Source: Erysipelotrichaceae bacterium (GTDB lineage: Bacteria; Bacillota_I; Bacilli_A; Erysipelotrichales; Erysipelotrichaceae). From it: DNA of 64,000 nt. The notes beneath the pieces were generated by a model. It worked only from the letters and a program-made list of their open reading frames with translations. It was not told the DNA's origin and ran no database searches. Shown in pieces: positions 31,848 through 40,369 of the stretch. The stretch's first letter is position 1. Each line of letters opens with the position of its first letter. The position numbers and the translations under genes were made by a program. The stretch is from NCBI GenBank assembly GCA_031272515.1, contig JAISTR010000043.1:55695-119694 (forward strand), in the 5' to 3' direction.

Positions 31848-32392
31848 CGGTACTCCACCTTCCCCCCGCTTTTAAATACCCTGATGCCAAAGGGATTTTC
31901 TTCCACCCTTTGATAGTCATGTCCGGCGGTCGTCGGCCAGACGCACAAAACCCGCAAAGGCTCTTCTCCGGTATTGATCAGACGATGGGCCAGTCTGCCG
32001 TCGATATAATGGATACTGCCCGTAAAGACCTCCTCTGCCCAGGTCTTGTGGCTTTCATCCATCAACAACAAAAGTCCGCTCCCGCTCAAACCGCCATAAA
32101 TCTCCGCGCAGTTTGTGTTGTGATGAAAGTGACCGCGGGTCATGTTGCACTCACCCTTCACCAATACCGGGTACAACACCGTCAGGCCGGTGAAGAGGTT
32201 GCCGCTCACTTTCAGGTCCCCTTCTTCATAGGAAAACACCTCATACATCAGGGTGTCCTGTGACAGGGAAGAATCGATTTCCTTATAAAATCCTTTGGCT
32301 TCGCCATAGGTTTTTTTCGCTGTTTGTATCTGCTTTCCGGTCAGGATTTTTTTACCGGTGTCCAAACTGAATTTCGGTTTTAGAACTTCCAT
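31844..32392 (-). CDS. Cupin-type glucose-6-phosphate isomerase
   Basis: 182 residues from the ATG at 32392 with GAGGAC upstream. Metal site of archaeal-type PGI: R-G-H-F-H-H-N...E-I-Y-G-G-L-S-G-S-G and a later H-R-L-I-N. Also Y-P-V-L-V-K-G-E. It would interconvert glucose and fructose 6-phosphate. First gene of a five-gene operon (this, PMI, deoC, hxlA, hxlB), divergent from the glycosyltransferase with only 51 bases between. Confidence 0.85.
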   Translation of the reverse strand: MEVLKPKFSLDTGKKILTGKQIQTAKKTYGEAKGFYKEIDSSLSQDTLMYEVFSYEEGDLKVSGNLFTGLTVLYPVLVKGECNMTRGHFHHNTNCAEIYGGLSGSGLLLLMDESHKTWAEEVFTGSIHYIDGRLAHRLINTGEEPLRVLCVWPTTAGHDYQRVEENPFGIRVFKSGGKVEYR

Positions 32393-32443
32393 GATTGTCC
32401 TCTTTTTAATATTGTATAATAATTTTGGCACAAGGGGGTAAAC

Positions 32444-33244
32444 ATGCATCTTGCCTATCTACTTACCAGCGACTCAGAATACCTGGAAGTCGCCGCCCTG
32501 ATTGATTCCTTAATCGTCGAGGATGACCAGGTTTTTGTCATCCACAATAATCCCAAGGTGATGGACCGGCTGCGCATCTACTATGGCAACCATCCCGAAG
32601 TGCACCTCTACCCGGCCCAGGATTTTGCCTTAACCGGTGATTTGTCATTGGCAAGGGGCACGCTGGTGATGCTGAGGGAAGCGCTGGAGTCGACGTTTGA
32701 CTATGTCATTAACCTTACCGATGGCATGGCGCCAATCAAACCCAGAGACCAGCTTGTCAGCTATTTAGAAGAGCACCCCCAGGACCATTACCAGATTTAC
32801 AGTGATGAGCACAAAGACCCTTCACTTCGAAAGAAATATGAGCGCTACTACCCCTTTACCAACCTCTCCTACTTTCAGCACGAAGGCTTCACACGCTTGC
32901 TCTCCAAGGGGCTGGCATCTATCATTCATCTGTTTAAAAAGCGCAATTTCCCCTATACCTATGTTATAACCAGTCCCTGGTTTGTCTTGAGTAGGGCTAC
33001 CGCCCGGCTGCTTGTCGAGCACTTCGGTTTCCTCTCGCAAAACTTCATGCTGTTTTGGTATCCGGAGGAAGTTTGGCTGGGGACGATGCTAGAGATGCTG
33101 AATCATCACGAGCACATCAACAACGATTTGCGCTGGCTTTATCCCGACGGGGATTTCTATCCGGGCATAAGCCCGGCCAAAGGATCTCAACAACCCACCG
33201 GAGCGCGGCCGGTCTTCTTTGCGGCCAAGCGCTCCAGTGAGTAA
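32444..33244 (+). CDS. Glycosyltransferase, beta-1,6-N-acetylglucosaminyltransferase-like (GT14)
   Basis: 266 residues. Starts L-A-Y-L-L-T-S-D with V-F-V-I-H-N-N-P-K, then a Y-V-I-N-L-T-D-G-M-x-P-I-K segment, W-F-V-L-S-R and E-E-V-W-L-G-T, which is the typical text of the core-2/I-branching family, where bacterial members decorate surface glycans. No membrane segment. Stands alone between a divergent operon and a terminator. TATAAT at 32415-32420 is a possible -10. Confidence 0.75.
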   Translation: MHLAYLLTSDSEYLEVAALIDSLIVEDDQVFVIHNNPKVMDRLRIYYGNHPEVHLYPAQDFALTGDLSLARGTLVMLREALESTFDYVINLTDGMAPIKPRDQLVSYLEEHPQDHYQIYSDEHKDPSLRKKYERYYPFTNLSYFQHEGFTRLLSKGLASIIHLFKKRNFPYTYVITSPWFVLSRATARLLVEHFGFLSQNFMLFWYPEEVWLGTMLEMLNHHEHINNDLRWLYPDGDFYPGISPAKGSQQPTGARPVFFAAKRSSE

Positions 33245-33267
33245 AAAATAACCTTTTAAAGAGAAGA

Positions 33268-33297
33268 AAACTCCTTTTGGGAGGAAGGAGTTTTTTC
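33268..33297. terminator. Bidirectional terminator
   Basis: Stem AAACTCCTT / AAGGAGTTT (33268-33276, 33285-33293) with flanking A- and T-runs, between the convergent GT14 gene and the PTS operon. Confidence 0.85.
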
Positions 33298-33307
33298 TTT
33301 TTGGTTT

Positions 33308-34141
33308 CTAGTAGTTGAGTCCCGGGTCGAAGACGCCCAAGAGGACACCAACCAGGGCAATGACCACCATCAGCAGCATTACTTTCACCGGGGACAGGCT
33401 CTTTTTCGCCATCAGCCACCAGCAGAACAGAACGAAGCACAGGGTCAATAGACCGGGGAAGGCCCCGTCCAGGCTGTTTTGCAATACCAGGTAAGGGACA
33501 TCCTCGCCCGGTGCGGTCAAAGCAATCGAGGTGCGGATGGAAACCCAGGAGGCTGCCATCGCGCCGACGATAATCTGGCCTAAGGTAATCGCGGCGTTTT
33601 TAACCGCGTTGGCCTGTTCGCCAACGATCACTTCCACGGCCGATCCACCCAGTTCATAGCCTTTGAAATAGATGAAGCGCATGAAGGCGAGAATCGTGGC
33701 GTTCCAGACTACGATGTAGAACAGCGGTCCAATAATGTTTCCGCCTTCTGCAAAGCCCAGAGAGATGCCCAGCAGAATGGGAATATAGGTACCAACAATC
33801 AGGGCATCGCCGATTCCGGCTAAGGGGCCCATCAAACCGGCCCGGATACCGTTGATCATTTCATCGTCTACATCAGTATTGCCATTCGCTCTTGCTTCTT
33901 CCAAACCGGCGGTGATGCCGACAACGATGGCACCGATTTGCGGTTCGGTATTGAAGAACGGATAGTAAGTAACCAGTTTTGCCGAGCGTTCCTCATCGGA
34001 AGCATACATTTCGCCGATAATCGGCAGCATCGCCCACATGTAGGCGAAGGTTTGCATATGCTCATGCGTGAAGCCGGTCAGGTTGCCGTACCACCAGCGC
34101 CAGAAGGACTGATTCAATGCTTTTTTGGATACTTTTTTCAT
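33308..34141 (-). CDS. PTS mannose/fructose/sorbose family IID component
   Basis: 277 residues from ATG at 34141, one base after the IIC stop and with AGGAGG inside the IIC end. F-W-R-W-W-Y-G-N-L-T, L-M-G-P-L-A-G-I-G-D-A-L and Y-x-x-G-x-x-x-G are family signatures, with several C-terminal membrane spans. IID and IIC form the sugar channel. Last gene of manA-IIA-membrane protein-IIB-IIC-IID. Confidence 0.95.
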   Translation of the reverse strand: MKKVSKKALNQSFWRWWYGNLTGFTHEHMQTFAYMWAMLPIIGEMYASDEERSAKLVTYYPFFNTEPQIGAIVVGITAGLEEARANGNTDVDDEMINGIRAGLMGPLAGIGDALIVGTYIPILLGISLGFAEGGNIIGPLFYIVVWNATILAFMRFIYFKGYELGGSAVEVIVGEQANAVKNAAITLGQIIVGAMAASWVSIRTSIALTAPGEDVPYLVLQNSLDGAFPGLLTLCFVLFCWWLMAKKSLSPVKVMLLMVVIALVGVLLGVFDPGLNY

Positions 34142-34142
34142 C

Positions 34143-34961
34143 TTATATGTCCTCCTCATCTGATATGACCGGTCCGGCAGAATGGATCGTCGCCAAGCGA
34201 TAGTTCAGATAGGCGAAGACTCCGCCGATTGCCGTAGCAGCCAGCAGGCTGACACCCATGGCAGCTGCCAGGGCAAAACCGAATACAAAGAACAACAAAT
34301 CAGAAGTTTTGGTAACAACCGATTTTAACAGGATGGCGATTCCAACCGCCGGCAGTAAGGAGCCGATGGTAAACAGGGTCTTCATATACCAGGAACCCAT
34401 CGGCAGCGCTTCCTTGAAGGACGCGATGGCGTTTGATCCTACATTCAGAATCAGAATCGTCGGGATGACATTAATCACAATCTGGGAAATCAAGGGGAAT
34501 AAGGCATCCACCTTGCCGACAATCTTGTAATTGCCTTTGTCCAATTGGGCCCAGCCATAGTGCTGCCATAAGAGGTTCATCATGGCGGTGCCATAGAACA
34601 TAACCGTACCGACAGTACCGACCAGGGCGCCGAAGGCCCCAGCCAGACCATAAGCTTCGGCCCCGGAGAAATCCAGGCCTTGGCTCTTGGCGGCTACGTA
34701 GGCCAGCGGAATCCCGATATAGGTCACAGCCCGCAGGTCCGCGGCTACCGTTCCGCCCGGGGTAACCAGGGCGATGTAGATGATCTGCATCGGAATGGCA
34801 ATCAGAATTGCCCCCTGAATATCACCGAGAACGATACCGACCAATAGGGCACCGACCAGCGGCCGGGAAAAGGTGTAGTTCGCAACTGACGTTCCCCATG
34901 CCCCTAGGACTCCGGTACAACCGGCAATAATCCCCAGAATAATACACTGAATTAAACTCAT
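34143..34961 (-). CDS. PTS mannose/fructose/sorbose family IIC component
   Basis: 272 residues, mostly hydrophobic. Q-C-I-I-L-G-I-I-A-G start, F-S-R-P-L-V-G-A-L-L-V-G-I-V-L-G-D and P-G-G-T-V-A-A-D segments are typical of IIC. Forms the transmembrane translocator with IID. Ribosome site AAAGGAGA upstream. Confidence 0.95.
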   Translation of the reverse strand: MSLIQCIILGIIAGCTGVLGAWGTSVANYTFSRPLVGALLVGIVLGDIQGAILIAIPMQIIYIALVTPGGTVAADLRAVTYIGIPLAYVAAKSQGLDFSGAEAYGLAGAFGALVGTVGTVMFYGTAMMNLLWQHYGWAQLDKGNYKIVGKVDALFPLISQIVINVIPTILILNVGSNAIASFKEALPMGSWYMKTLFTIGSLLPAVGIAILLKSVVTKTSDLLFFVFGFALAAAMGVSLLAATAIGGVFAYLNYRLATIHSAGPVISDEEDI

Positions 34962-35006
34962 AGTGTATCTCCTTTCGTATTTATCTACACTCGGTCAAGT
35001 CTCCCA

Positions 35007-35501
35007 TTACTTGAAACCGAATTTAGACCTGAATTTGGGCCAGGAACCGATGGCGGTATCTTCGATCAAGGCGAAGTAGACATCGTATCCGGCCTGGTAG
35101 AGACGCTCGCAAGCCTCTCCCTCCTCTTGGGTCAGAGACTGGTTCATGCCGATCTTGATGGTACCCGGACGGTCGTTGCAGGGACCGATGACGATGCGCT
35201 TGACATCGCCCGGGGTATAACCCAGATCGAGAATCAGCTTGGCCATATCCGTCGGTGTTTTGGTGATCAAGAAGTAATTCTTGTCACTGGTCAACACCTT
35301 TTGATATCTGTCTTTGAATTCATCGAAAGTCCAGATGAAGACTTTCTTATCCGTGGAAGCGGTGAAGGACTGCTTCAGTACCGGGGTTGTTGCAGCCCGG
35401 TCATTGATGGCGACGACTCCGTCGCAGGGGAACTCTTTGGCCCATCGGGTTACGATCTGGCCGTGGATGATACGGTCATCCACCCGTACAAAACTGATCA
35501 T
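35007..35501 (-). CDS. PTS mannose/fructose/sorbose family IIB component
   Basis: 164 residues with the phosphorylated His13 in V-D-D-R-I-I-H-G-Q-I-V-T-R-W and N-D-R-A-A-T-T motif. Takes phosphate from IIA and gives it to the sugar. Overlaps the small membrane gene by four bases. Confidence 0.95.
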   Translation of the reverse strand: MISFVRVDDRIIHGQIVTRWAKEFPCDGVVAINDRAATTPVLKQSFTASTDKKVFIWTFDEFKDRYQKVLTSDKNYFLITKTPTDMAKLILDLGYTPGDVKRIVIGPCNDRPGTIKIGMNQSLTQEEGEACERLYQAGYDVYFALIEDTAIGSWPKFRSKFGFK

Positions 35502-35824
35502 TTCTTAGCTCCTTTCTCTGGAATGTTCAGCTGCCCAATTTTCTGCAGAATCACTTTTTTGGAATTCTGAAAACTGAGAAAACAAAGTAAACCAAAAATA
35601 ACGAGAAGCACGCCGATGACTGCCAAAATCCAGGACAGGGCCGTGCGCAGCGGGGACAGCTTTACAAGATTTACAAACTGTCCGCTGAAGCCGCACCAGG
35701 CCAACAAGCAGCAGATTCCACCAAAAGCAAAACTGATGCGGAACCAATTGCCGATGCGGCGGGTATGCAGGTCACGAACCTGTATCTCCTGCTTGAGTGC
35801 CTCCCGTTCTCTTCTGGTGGTCAT
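35498..35824 (-). CDS. Small two-span membrane protein inside the PTS operon
   Basis: 108 residues: a charged N-terminus (R-R-E-R-E-A-L-K-Q-E), two membrane segments (about 28-48 and 62-85) and a basic tail. Start and stop each overlap a PTS gene by four bases, so it is translated with IIA and IIB. No family recognised; possibly an accessory of the transporter. Confidence 0.7.
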   Translation of the reverse strand: MTTRREREALKQEIQVRDLHTRRIGNWFRISFAFGGICCLLAWCGFSGQFVNLVKLSPLRTALSWILAVIGVLLVIFGLLCFLSFQNSKKVILQKIGQLNIPEKGAKK

Positions 35825-36252
35825 ATCTCTTCTTCGGCGCTGGTGTCACTTTGGTTCTGGTCGTAGTAGCCCGGGGCAAACTCCCCGGAATTTCGGACCA
35901 TCGCGATCAGTTCATCGCGCTCACTGGATTCGGCGCTCACCGCCAGCTGAATCATCAGCGGCACGTTGACACCGGTAAATATCAAAGCCTTCTGCAATAA
36001 AGCATTTTCCTCCAAAACTTCCAAAGCCGTGCTCATCGGCGAACCGCCCAGGATGTCACAGGCCAGAATCACTTCATCCTCTTTGTCAAATGAAGAAAAG
36101 AGGTCGTTATATTTGTGCCGGAGGGTATCGGTACTTTCATCCGGTTCCAGCATCACAACGTGGATATCCTCACGGGGTCCCACAAACATTTCCAGGGTTT
36201 CCTTTAAGCCACGGGCGAATTCCCCGTGGGAGATTAATACGATTTGTTTCAT
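35821..36252 (-). CDS. PTS mannose family IIA component
   Basis: 143 residues. Active His9 in I-S-H-G-E-F-A-R-G-L, then the G-G-S-P-M segment (C-D-I-L-G-G-S-P-M-S-T-A) typical of mannose-family IIA. It receives phosphate from HPr. The only IIA in the window; the second PTS at 52861-54908 has none. Overlaps the isomerase gene by four bases. Confidence 0.93.
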   Translation of the reverse strand: MKQIVLISHGEFARGLKETLEMFVGPREDIHVVMLEPDESTDTLRHKYNDLFSSFDKEDEVILACDILGGSPMSTALEVLEENALLQKALIFTGVNVPLMIQLAVSAESSERDELIAMVRNSGEFAPGYYDQNQSDTSAEEEI

Positions 36253-37184
36253 TTCACTTCACCTGCCATTGCACGAATGACTTTTCCTTTTCCATTCAAT
36301 GAGTACAGCCCTATGCATGCCGGAATCAGGATGGCATCACAGGGGTTCAATTCCATGGACTTGTCGTCCCATTTCAGCTCCAGCTTGCCGCTCACACAAA
36401 CCAGGTCATGGAAGCGGTTCTGGGTATTGAGCACCAGTCCTTCTTCAATGCTTAACAGCTCCGCCTTGAAGGCTTCACAGTCACAAAGCGTTTCAATGCT
36501 GTCACTTTGGGGATTTGCCCTTACAACTTCTGAATTCAGGTCTAAATCCAATACATCAAAACTCTTTTCTAAGTGCAGCGGCCGGCTGTTTCCCGCCGCA
36601 TCCCTGCGGCCGTAGTCATAAAGCCGGTACGTTGTATTGGATTCAGTACTGATTTCCAAAACCGTCAGGCCGCCGCCAAGGGCGTGCAATTCGCCTGCCG
36701 GGATGAGGATGAAATCCCCTTCCTCCATCTTGTGATAACAAAGATGTTTTCCCAGTGTTTCCTTTTCAATCGCCGCTTTGAGTGCCGCTTTATCCTTCAG
36801 GGATGTCCCCGCGACCAGCCTGTTTTTTTCCTTAGCCCAAAATACAAACCAGGCTTCGGTTTTGCCATGGTCCTGCTCAATCTTTTGGGCGTATTCTTCA
36901 TCCGGATGCACCTGAATTGACAAGTCCTCTTTGGCATCCAGAAAACACAGGCGCAGGAATTTCTCCCGCGGGACCTCCCCCAGGATCTTCTGGGGTTCGC
37001 TGGTTAATAGAGTGCTTAACAGCTGGCCGTCGTATTCACCGCCGCTGATGCGGTTTGCGGCACTGGGGTGGGCGCTGATCTGCCAGATGGTGCCATAGGC
37101 ACCCTCTATCCCTTGAAATTTAGCAAAGCGGTCATTCGCCCAGAGCGTTTTTTCAAAGATCGGCACAAAGCGCAAAGGATCCAT
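36249..37184 (-). CDS. manA: Mannose-6-phosphate isomerase (class I, cupin)
   Basis: 311 residues from the ATG at 37184, with GGGGGG four bases upstream. Zinc site S-I-Q-V-H-P-D-E, E-A-W-F-V, and I-P-A-G-E-L-H-A-L-G-G-G. It converts mannose 6-phosphate to fructose 6-phosphate. As first gene of the mannose-type PTS operon it points to mannose or a related sugar as substrate. Divergent from the DeoR regulator. Confidence 0.92.
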   Translation of the reverse strand: MDPLRFVPIFEKTLWANDRFAKFQGIEGAYGTIWQISAHPSAANRISGGEYDGQLLSTLLTSEPQKILGEVPREKFLRLCFLDAKEDLSIQVHPDEEYAQKIEQDHGKTEAWFVFWAKEKNRLVAGTSLKDKAALKAAIEKETLGKHLCYHKMEEGDFILIPAGELHALGGGLTVLEISTESNTTYRLYDYGRRDAAGNSRPLHLEKSFDVLDLDLNSEVVRANPQSDSIETLCDCEAFKAELLSIEEGLVLNTQNRFHDLVCVSGKLELKWDDKSMELNPCDAILIPACIGLYSLNGKGKVIRAMAGEVK

Positions 37185-37281
37185 AGTGCCCCCCATTTCC
37201 TTCTCAGTATAACAAATCACCTTCCCAGTGAATCTTAATAATTTAGTAAAATCTCTGAAAACTTATGCCATTTCTTTTCAA

Positions 37282-37295
37282 TTTAAGCGCTTTCA
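37282..37295. promoter_or_regulatory. Possible catabolite-responsive element (cre) between manA-PTS and deoR-type gene
   Basis: TTTAAGCGCTTTCA differs by one base from the TGAAAGCGCTTTCA-like palindrome bound by CcpA in Firmicutes (one mismatch at position 2 and one at 3 to 4 if the A-rich form is used). It lies 98 bases upstream of manA and 113 before the regulator start. CcpA is not in the window. Confidence 0.45.
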
Positions 37296-37407
37296 CCAGA
37301 ATCGACAAAAATACATGATTGTTTGATTGAAAATGATCGACTTTCAGATAGTTTTCATGGAATTATTTCTATTTAATTTTATAATGAATAGAAAGGAGGT
37401 GGATTTT

Positions 37408-38172
37408 ATGCTTGCGGAAAGAAGACATGAGATGATCCTGCGCCTGTTGGATGACAAGCAGCTGGTCAGCAGCGATGAACTGGCCCGGATTATGCATGTT
37501 TCCATTGCGACAGTGCGCCGCGATTTGACCCTGCTGCACAACCAGGGCATGCTGGTGCGCCAGCATGGCGGCGCCATCAAGAAAAAAGACAAGGGCACCA
37601 CTTCCAAGCAATCGGAAGTTCCCACGGATAAGAAATGGAACATCCACAAGGAGGAAAAACGGCAGATTGCCCTGGTCGCGTCAGAGCTGGTCAGTGACGG
37701 CGATTGCATTTTTCTGGACAGCGGCACTACCCCTGCCTACATCTACGACTACATCCGCCACAAAAACGTGACGATTGTCACCAACAACTTCCTGCTTGTC
37801 AATCAGGTGAAGGAAAAGGATGCACCCCGGATTGTCTTTGGCTCCGGTGTCTATGACCTGCATCACCACTGCGTCTTTTCCAGCAACTTTTTGGAACTGA
37901 TTCATCAATTCAACTTTGATCTCGCCTTTATCGGCTGCAATGGCTTCTCGGTGGAGAAGAAGCAGTGCTCCTGCACCAGCCTGGATACCTCCTCCACCAA
38001 AAACTATGCGCTTTCCCGCAGCCGCCGCAACATTCTGGTGGCGGACGGTTCAAAGCAGCAGGAACAGGGCATTCTCTGCTTTGCGACCTTTTCCAACTTC
38101 GAACAGATCCTGACCACCTATTTCCCGCACGATGAACTGCCCGACCTCATTCGCTTTTGCGACCAGGAGTAA
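37408..38172 (+). CDS. DeoR family transcriptional regulator
   Basis: 254 residues from ATG at 37408, which has AAAGGAGGTGG eight bases ahead. N-terminal DeoR HTH: A-E-R-R-H-E-M-I-L-R-L-L-D, V-S-S-D-E-L-A-R-x-M-x-V-S-x-A-T-V-R-R-D-L, Q-H-G-G-A; C-terminal DeoRC effector domain with F-L-D-S-G-T-T. These sense sugar phosphates. Divergent from the manA-PTS operon and likely its repressor. -10-like TATAAT at 37380-37385. Confidence 0.93.
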   Translation: MLAERRHEMILRLLDDKQLVSSDELARIMHVSIATVRRDLTLLHNQGMLVRQHGGAIKKKDKGTTSKQSEVPTDKKWNIHKEEKRQIALVASELVSDGDCIFLDSGTTPAYIYDYIRHKNVTIVTNNFLLVNQVKEKDAPRIVFGSGVYDLHHHCVFSSNFLELIHQFNFDLAFIGCNGFSVEKKQCSCTSLDTSSTKNYALSRSRRNILVADGSKQQEQGILCFATFSNFEQILTTYFPHDELPDLIRFCDQE

Positions 38173-38175
38173 ACC

Positions 38176-38493
38176 ATGTCAAATATCCAGAAAAGTGCCG
38201 CCAAGCAGGTTTTGGAAGTCCTGCACGAGCATAAGGCCTATAGCAGCGCTTCGGCAATTCCGGTTGCCAGCTTCAAGGACCTCAAGTTTTCCTCCAATAT
38301 CATCGCCTACACCCTGGCCAACCTGATGGAATCCAACTCGGTGCGCCGCACCGAGGATGATCGTTACTGGTTTTCCCAGAAGGATTGGGACCGGCTTTCC
38401 AAGAGCGTACGCCGCGGTTTTATGGGCATTCTTTTGATTCCGGTGATTGCCGGAGTAATCCTGCTGTTATTGAAGTACGTTTTCAAATGGTAA
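38176..38493 (+). CDS. Small winged-helix-like protein with C-terminal membrane segment
   Basis: 105 residues. Residues 1-65 look helical and end in R-R-T-E-D-D-R-Y-W-F, like a winged helix; residues 82-103 are a membrane anchor. Three bases after the DeoR gene, so cotranscribed. No named family; possibly a membrane-bound modifier of the same regulon. Confidence 0.6.
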   Translation: MSNIQKSAAKQVLEVLHEHKAYSSASAIPVASFKDLKFSSNIIAYTLANLMESNSVRRTEDDRYWFSQKDWDRLSKSVRRGFMGILLIPVIAGVILLLLKYVFKW

Positions 38494-38549
38494 TTGTGAA
38501 AAACGATCAAAGGGACGCTTAAACCGTGCAAAAAGAACAAAAACGATCA

Positions 38550-38579
38550 ACCCTTAGGCAAATTTAAGGGTCTTTTTTT
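38550..38579 (+). terminator. Terminator of the deoR-type gene pair
   Basis: Stem CCCTTA (38551-38556) with TAAGGG (38565-38570), followed by TCTTTTTTT. An upstream copy of AAAAACGATCAA (two copies about 42 bases apart) flanks it. Confidence 0.65.
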
Positions 38580-38599
38580 GTTTAAAGCCGGGATTGCGC

Positions 38600-38628
38600 T
38601 TGTCGCAAGGGGCTTGACAAACGATAAT
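38600..38628 (+). promoter_or_regulatory. Promoter of the isomerase-nanE-glycyl radical operon with inverted-repeat operator
   Basis: -35 TTGTCG (38600-38605), 17-bp spacer, -10 GATAAT (38623-38628). The spacer holds an inverted repeat TTGTC (38600-38604) / GACAA (38616-38620) that a dimeric repressor could bind. Confidence 0.5.
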
Positions 38629-38651
38629 GTAATCATCAGGAGGAACAAAAA

Positions 38652-39599
38652 ATGCCGGAACTCTATCATATTCTGCCGGTGTTCAACCAGCGCTTGTATG
38701 GCGGTCATGACTTAAGCAAACGCTATGGTTTTGTCACGGATTTGGCCAATATCGGCGAGTGCTACAATGTCATCGCCATGCCAGGCCATTTGGACTGCAT
38801 CGTTTGTGAGACTGGGGAGAAACTATCCAGCTTTTATCAAAACAATCAAGAGCTTTTTGGCTCAAATACCCCAACCATGCCCGTCCGGGCGGCGATGGCC
38901 AATACCATCAGCCCGATGTCGGTGCAGCTTCATCCCAGCGATGCCTATGCCCTGGCCCATGACGGCCGGTTGGGCAAGCCGGACGGGGTCTACTTCATTG
39001 GCGGCAAAAGCACGATGGAACTGGGCCACTATGCCAAAACCAGGGAGGAATTCAAAAAGAAAGTTGAAAACGAAGACTGGGAGCATCTCTTGCGCTATGT
39101 CGATTGTGAAGCCGGGCAGTTTGTCGATGTCCCCTATGGCACCCTGCATGCCTTCGGGGGCGGCTTGACCTTGATTGAATTTAGCCAGAATGCGGATTTA
39201 ACCTACCGTTTGTATGACTACAACCGGATTGACCCCCAAACCGGGAAAACCCGAGAGCTGCATATTGAGAAGGTTTTGGATTGTGTCAATATCCCCGACC
39301 AGACAATTGACATGGTTGAGCTTTACCCTTATGAGAAAGATGGCTGCCAACTGACCCTGTTTCACGATGAGCCCGGCGTCTATACCGCCGGCCGCATCGT
39401 GGTAAGCGGTTCGGGCAGCTTTTTATTACCGGAGTTTTACTTTCTGATTGGCCTTTGCGGAAGTGGCAAAATCAACGGCAAAAATTTCAAGGGCGGAGAG
39501 ACCCTCTTTGTCCCCTGCCATTATGGACCAGTGCAATTGCAGGGCAATCTTGAGATTGGTTATTTGACCTTTAGACAAAAGGAGAAAAGTCATGGATAA
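38652..39599 (+). CDS. Class I mannose-6-phosphate isomerase-like cupin protein
   Basis: 315 residues: M-S-V-Q-L-H-P-S-D zinc motif, M-E-L-G-H-Y, and V-P-Y-G-T-L-H-A-F-G-G-G with the last His. Y-R-L-Y-D-Y-N-R-I-D-P follows as in ManA. Third class I PMI of the window. Ribosome site AGGAGG nine bases upstream. Its stop overlaps nanE by eight bases, so its product probably feeds amino-sugar or mannose phosphate metabolism. Confidence 0.85.
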   Translation: MPELYHILPVFNQRLYGGHDLSKRYGFVTDLANIGECYNVIAMPGHLDCIVCETGEKLSSFYQNNQELFGSNTPTMPVRAAMANTISPMSVQLHPSDAYALAHDGRLGKPDGVYFIGGKSTMELGHYAKTREEFKKKVENEDWEHLLRYVDCEAGQFVDVPYGTLHAFGGGLTLIEFSQNADLTYRLYDYNRIDPQTGKTRELHIEKVLDCVNIPDQTIDMVELYPYEKDGCQLTLFHDEPGVYTAGRIVVSGSGSFLLPEFYFLIGLCGSGKINGKNFKGGETLFVPCHYGPVQLQGNLEIGYLTFRQKEKSHG

Positions 39600-40365
39600 A
39601 AAGAAACTCTTGGACAGCCTCGCAGGCGGCTTGATTGTGTCCTGTCAAAGCCAGCCAGGCGACATCATACACGAAGAAGGCAGAACAGTGGTGACGATGG
39701 CCAAGGCGGCTGCGTGGGCGGGGGCGGTGGCAATCCGTGCCAATTCCCCCGAGCAGATTGCCGCCATCCACGAAGCTGTGGATCTGCCGATCATCGGTTT
39801 ATGGAAAATTAAATTTGATACCGAACCGGACTTCATCATGACTCCGGATTTGGATAGTGCCAAGGCCGTCTACAAAGCCGGGGCAGCCATTATCGCCCTG
39901 GACTGTCAGGTGGTTTTGGCACCCGGCGGCAAGCGCCGGCGGGTGGATTTGATTCCGCTTGTAAAAAAGGAAATTCCCGACGCTTTGATTTTTGCGGATG
40001 TGGCAACCTTAGAGGACGCAAAAGCGGCCCTGGAATTCGGTGCCGACATCATCGCCCCAACCCTGTTTGGCTACACGCCGCAAACCATTGACAAAGAGCC
40101 GCCGGACTGGCGGGGCTTTGCGGCCCTGTGTGAGCTATGCAAAGGCAAGGCGAAGGTCATCATGGAAGGACATATCTATACCCCGGAGGATGCCATCAAG
40201 GCGCTTTATCTGGGGGCGCATGCGGTGGTGGTGGGCAGTGCCATCACCCGGCCGCAGCTGATTGCCAAGCGTTTTGTGGATTTGATGGGGGGATTAAAGC
40301 CGGAAGCCGACTGGCGCAAGAGCGAACAGGCCTGGACCGGTGTAGAGACTAAAAGCAAGGAGTGA
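39592..40365 (+). CDS. nanE: N-acylglucosamine-6-phosphate 2-epimerase
   Basis: 257 residues of the NanE family: G-L-I-V-S-C-Q, A-V-A-I-R-A-N, I-G-L-W-K, A-L-D-C (in place of the usual A-L-D-A-T), F-A-D-V-A-T-L-E-D, and the end G-A-H-A-V-V-V-G-S-A-I-T-R-P. It converts ManNAc 6-phosphate to GlcNAc 6-phosphate in sialic acid and ManNAc use. No nanA, nagA or nagB lies in the window. Confidence 0.88.
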   Translation: MDKKKLLDSLAGGLIVSCQSQPGDIIHEEGRTVVTMAKAAAWAGAVAIRANSPEQIAAIHEAVDLPIIGLWKIKFDTEPDFIMTPDLDSAKAVYKAGAAIIALDCQVVLAPGGKRRRVDLIPLVKKEIPDALIFADVATLEDAKAALEFGADIIAPTLFGYTPQTIDKEPPDWRGFAALCELCKGKAKVIMEGHIYTPEDAIKALYLGAHAVVVGSAITRPQLIAKRFVDLMGGLKPEADWRKSEQAWTGVETKSKE

Positions 40366-40369
40366 TTCT

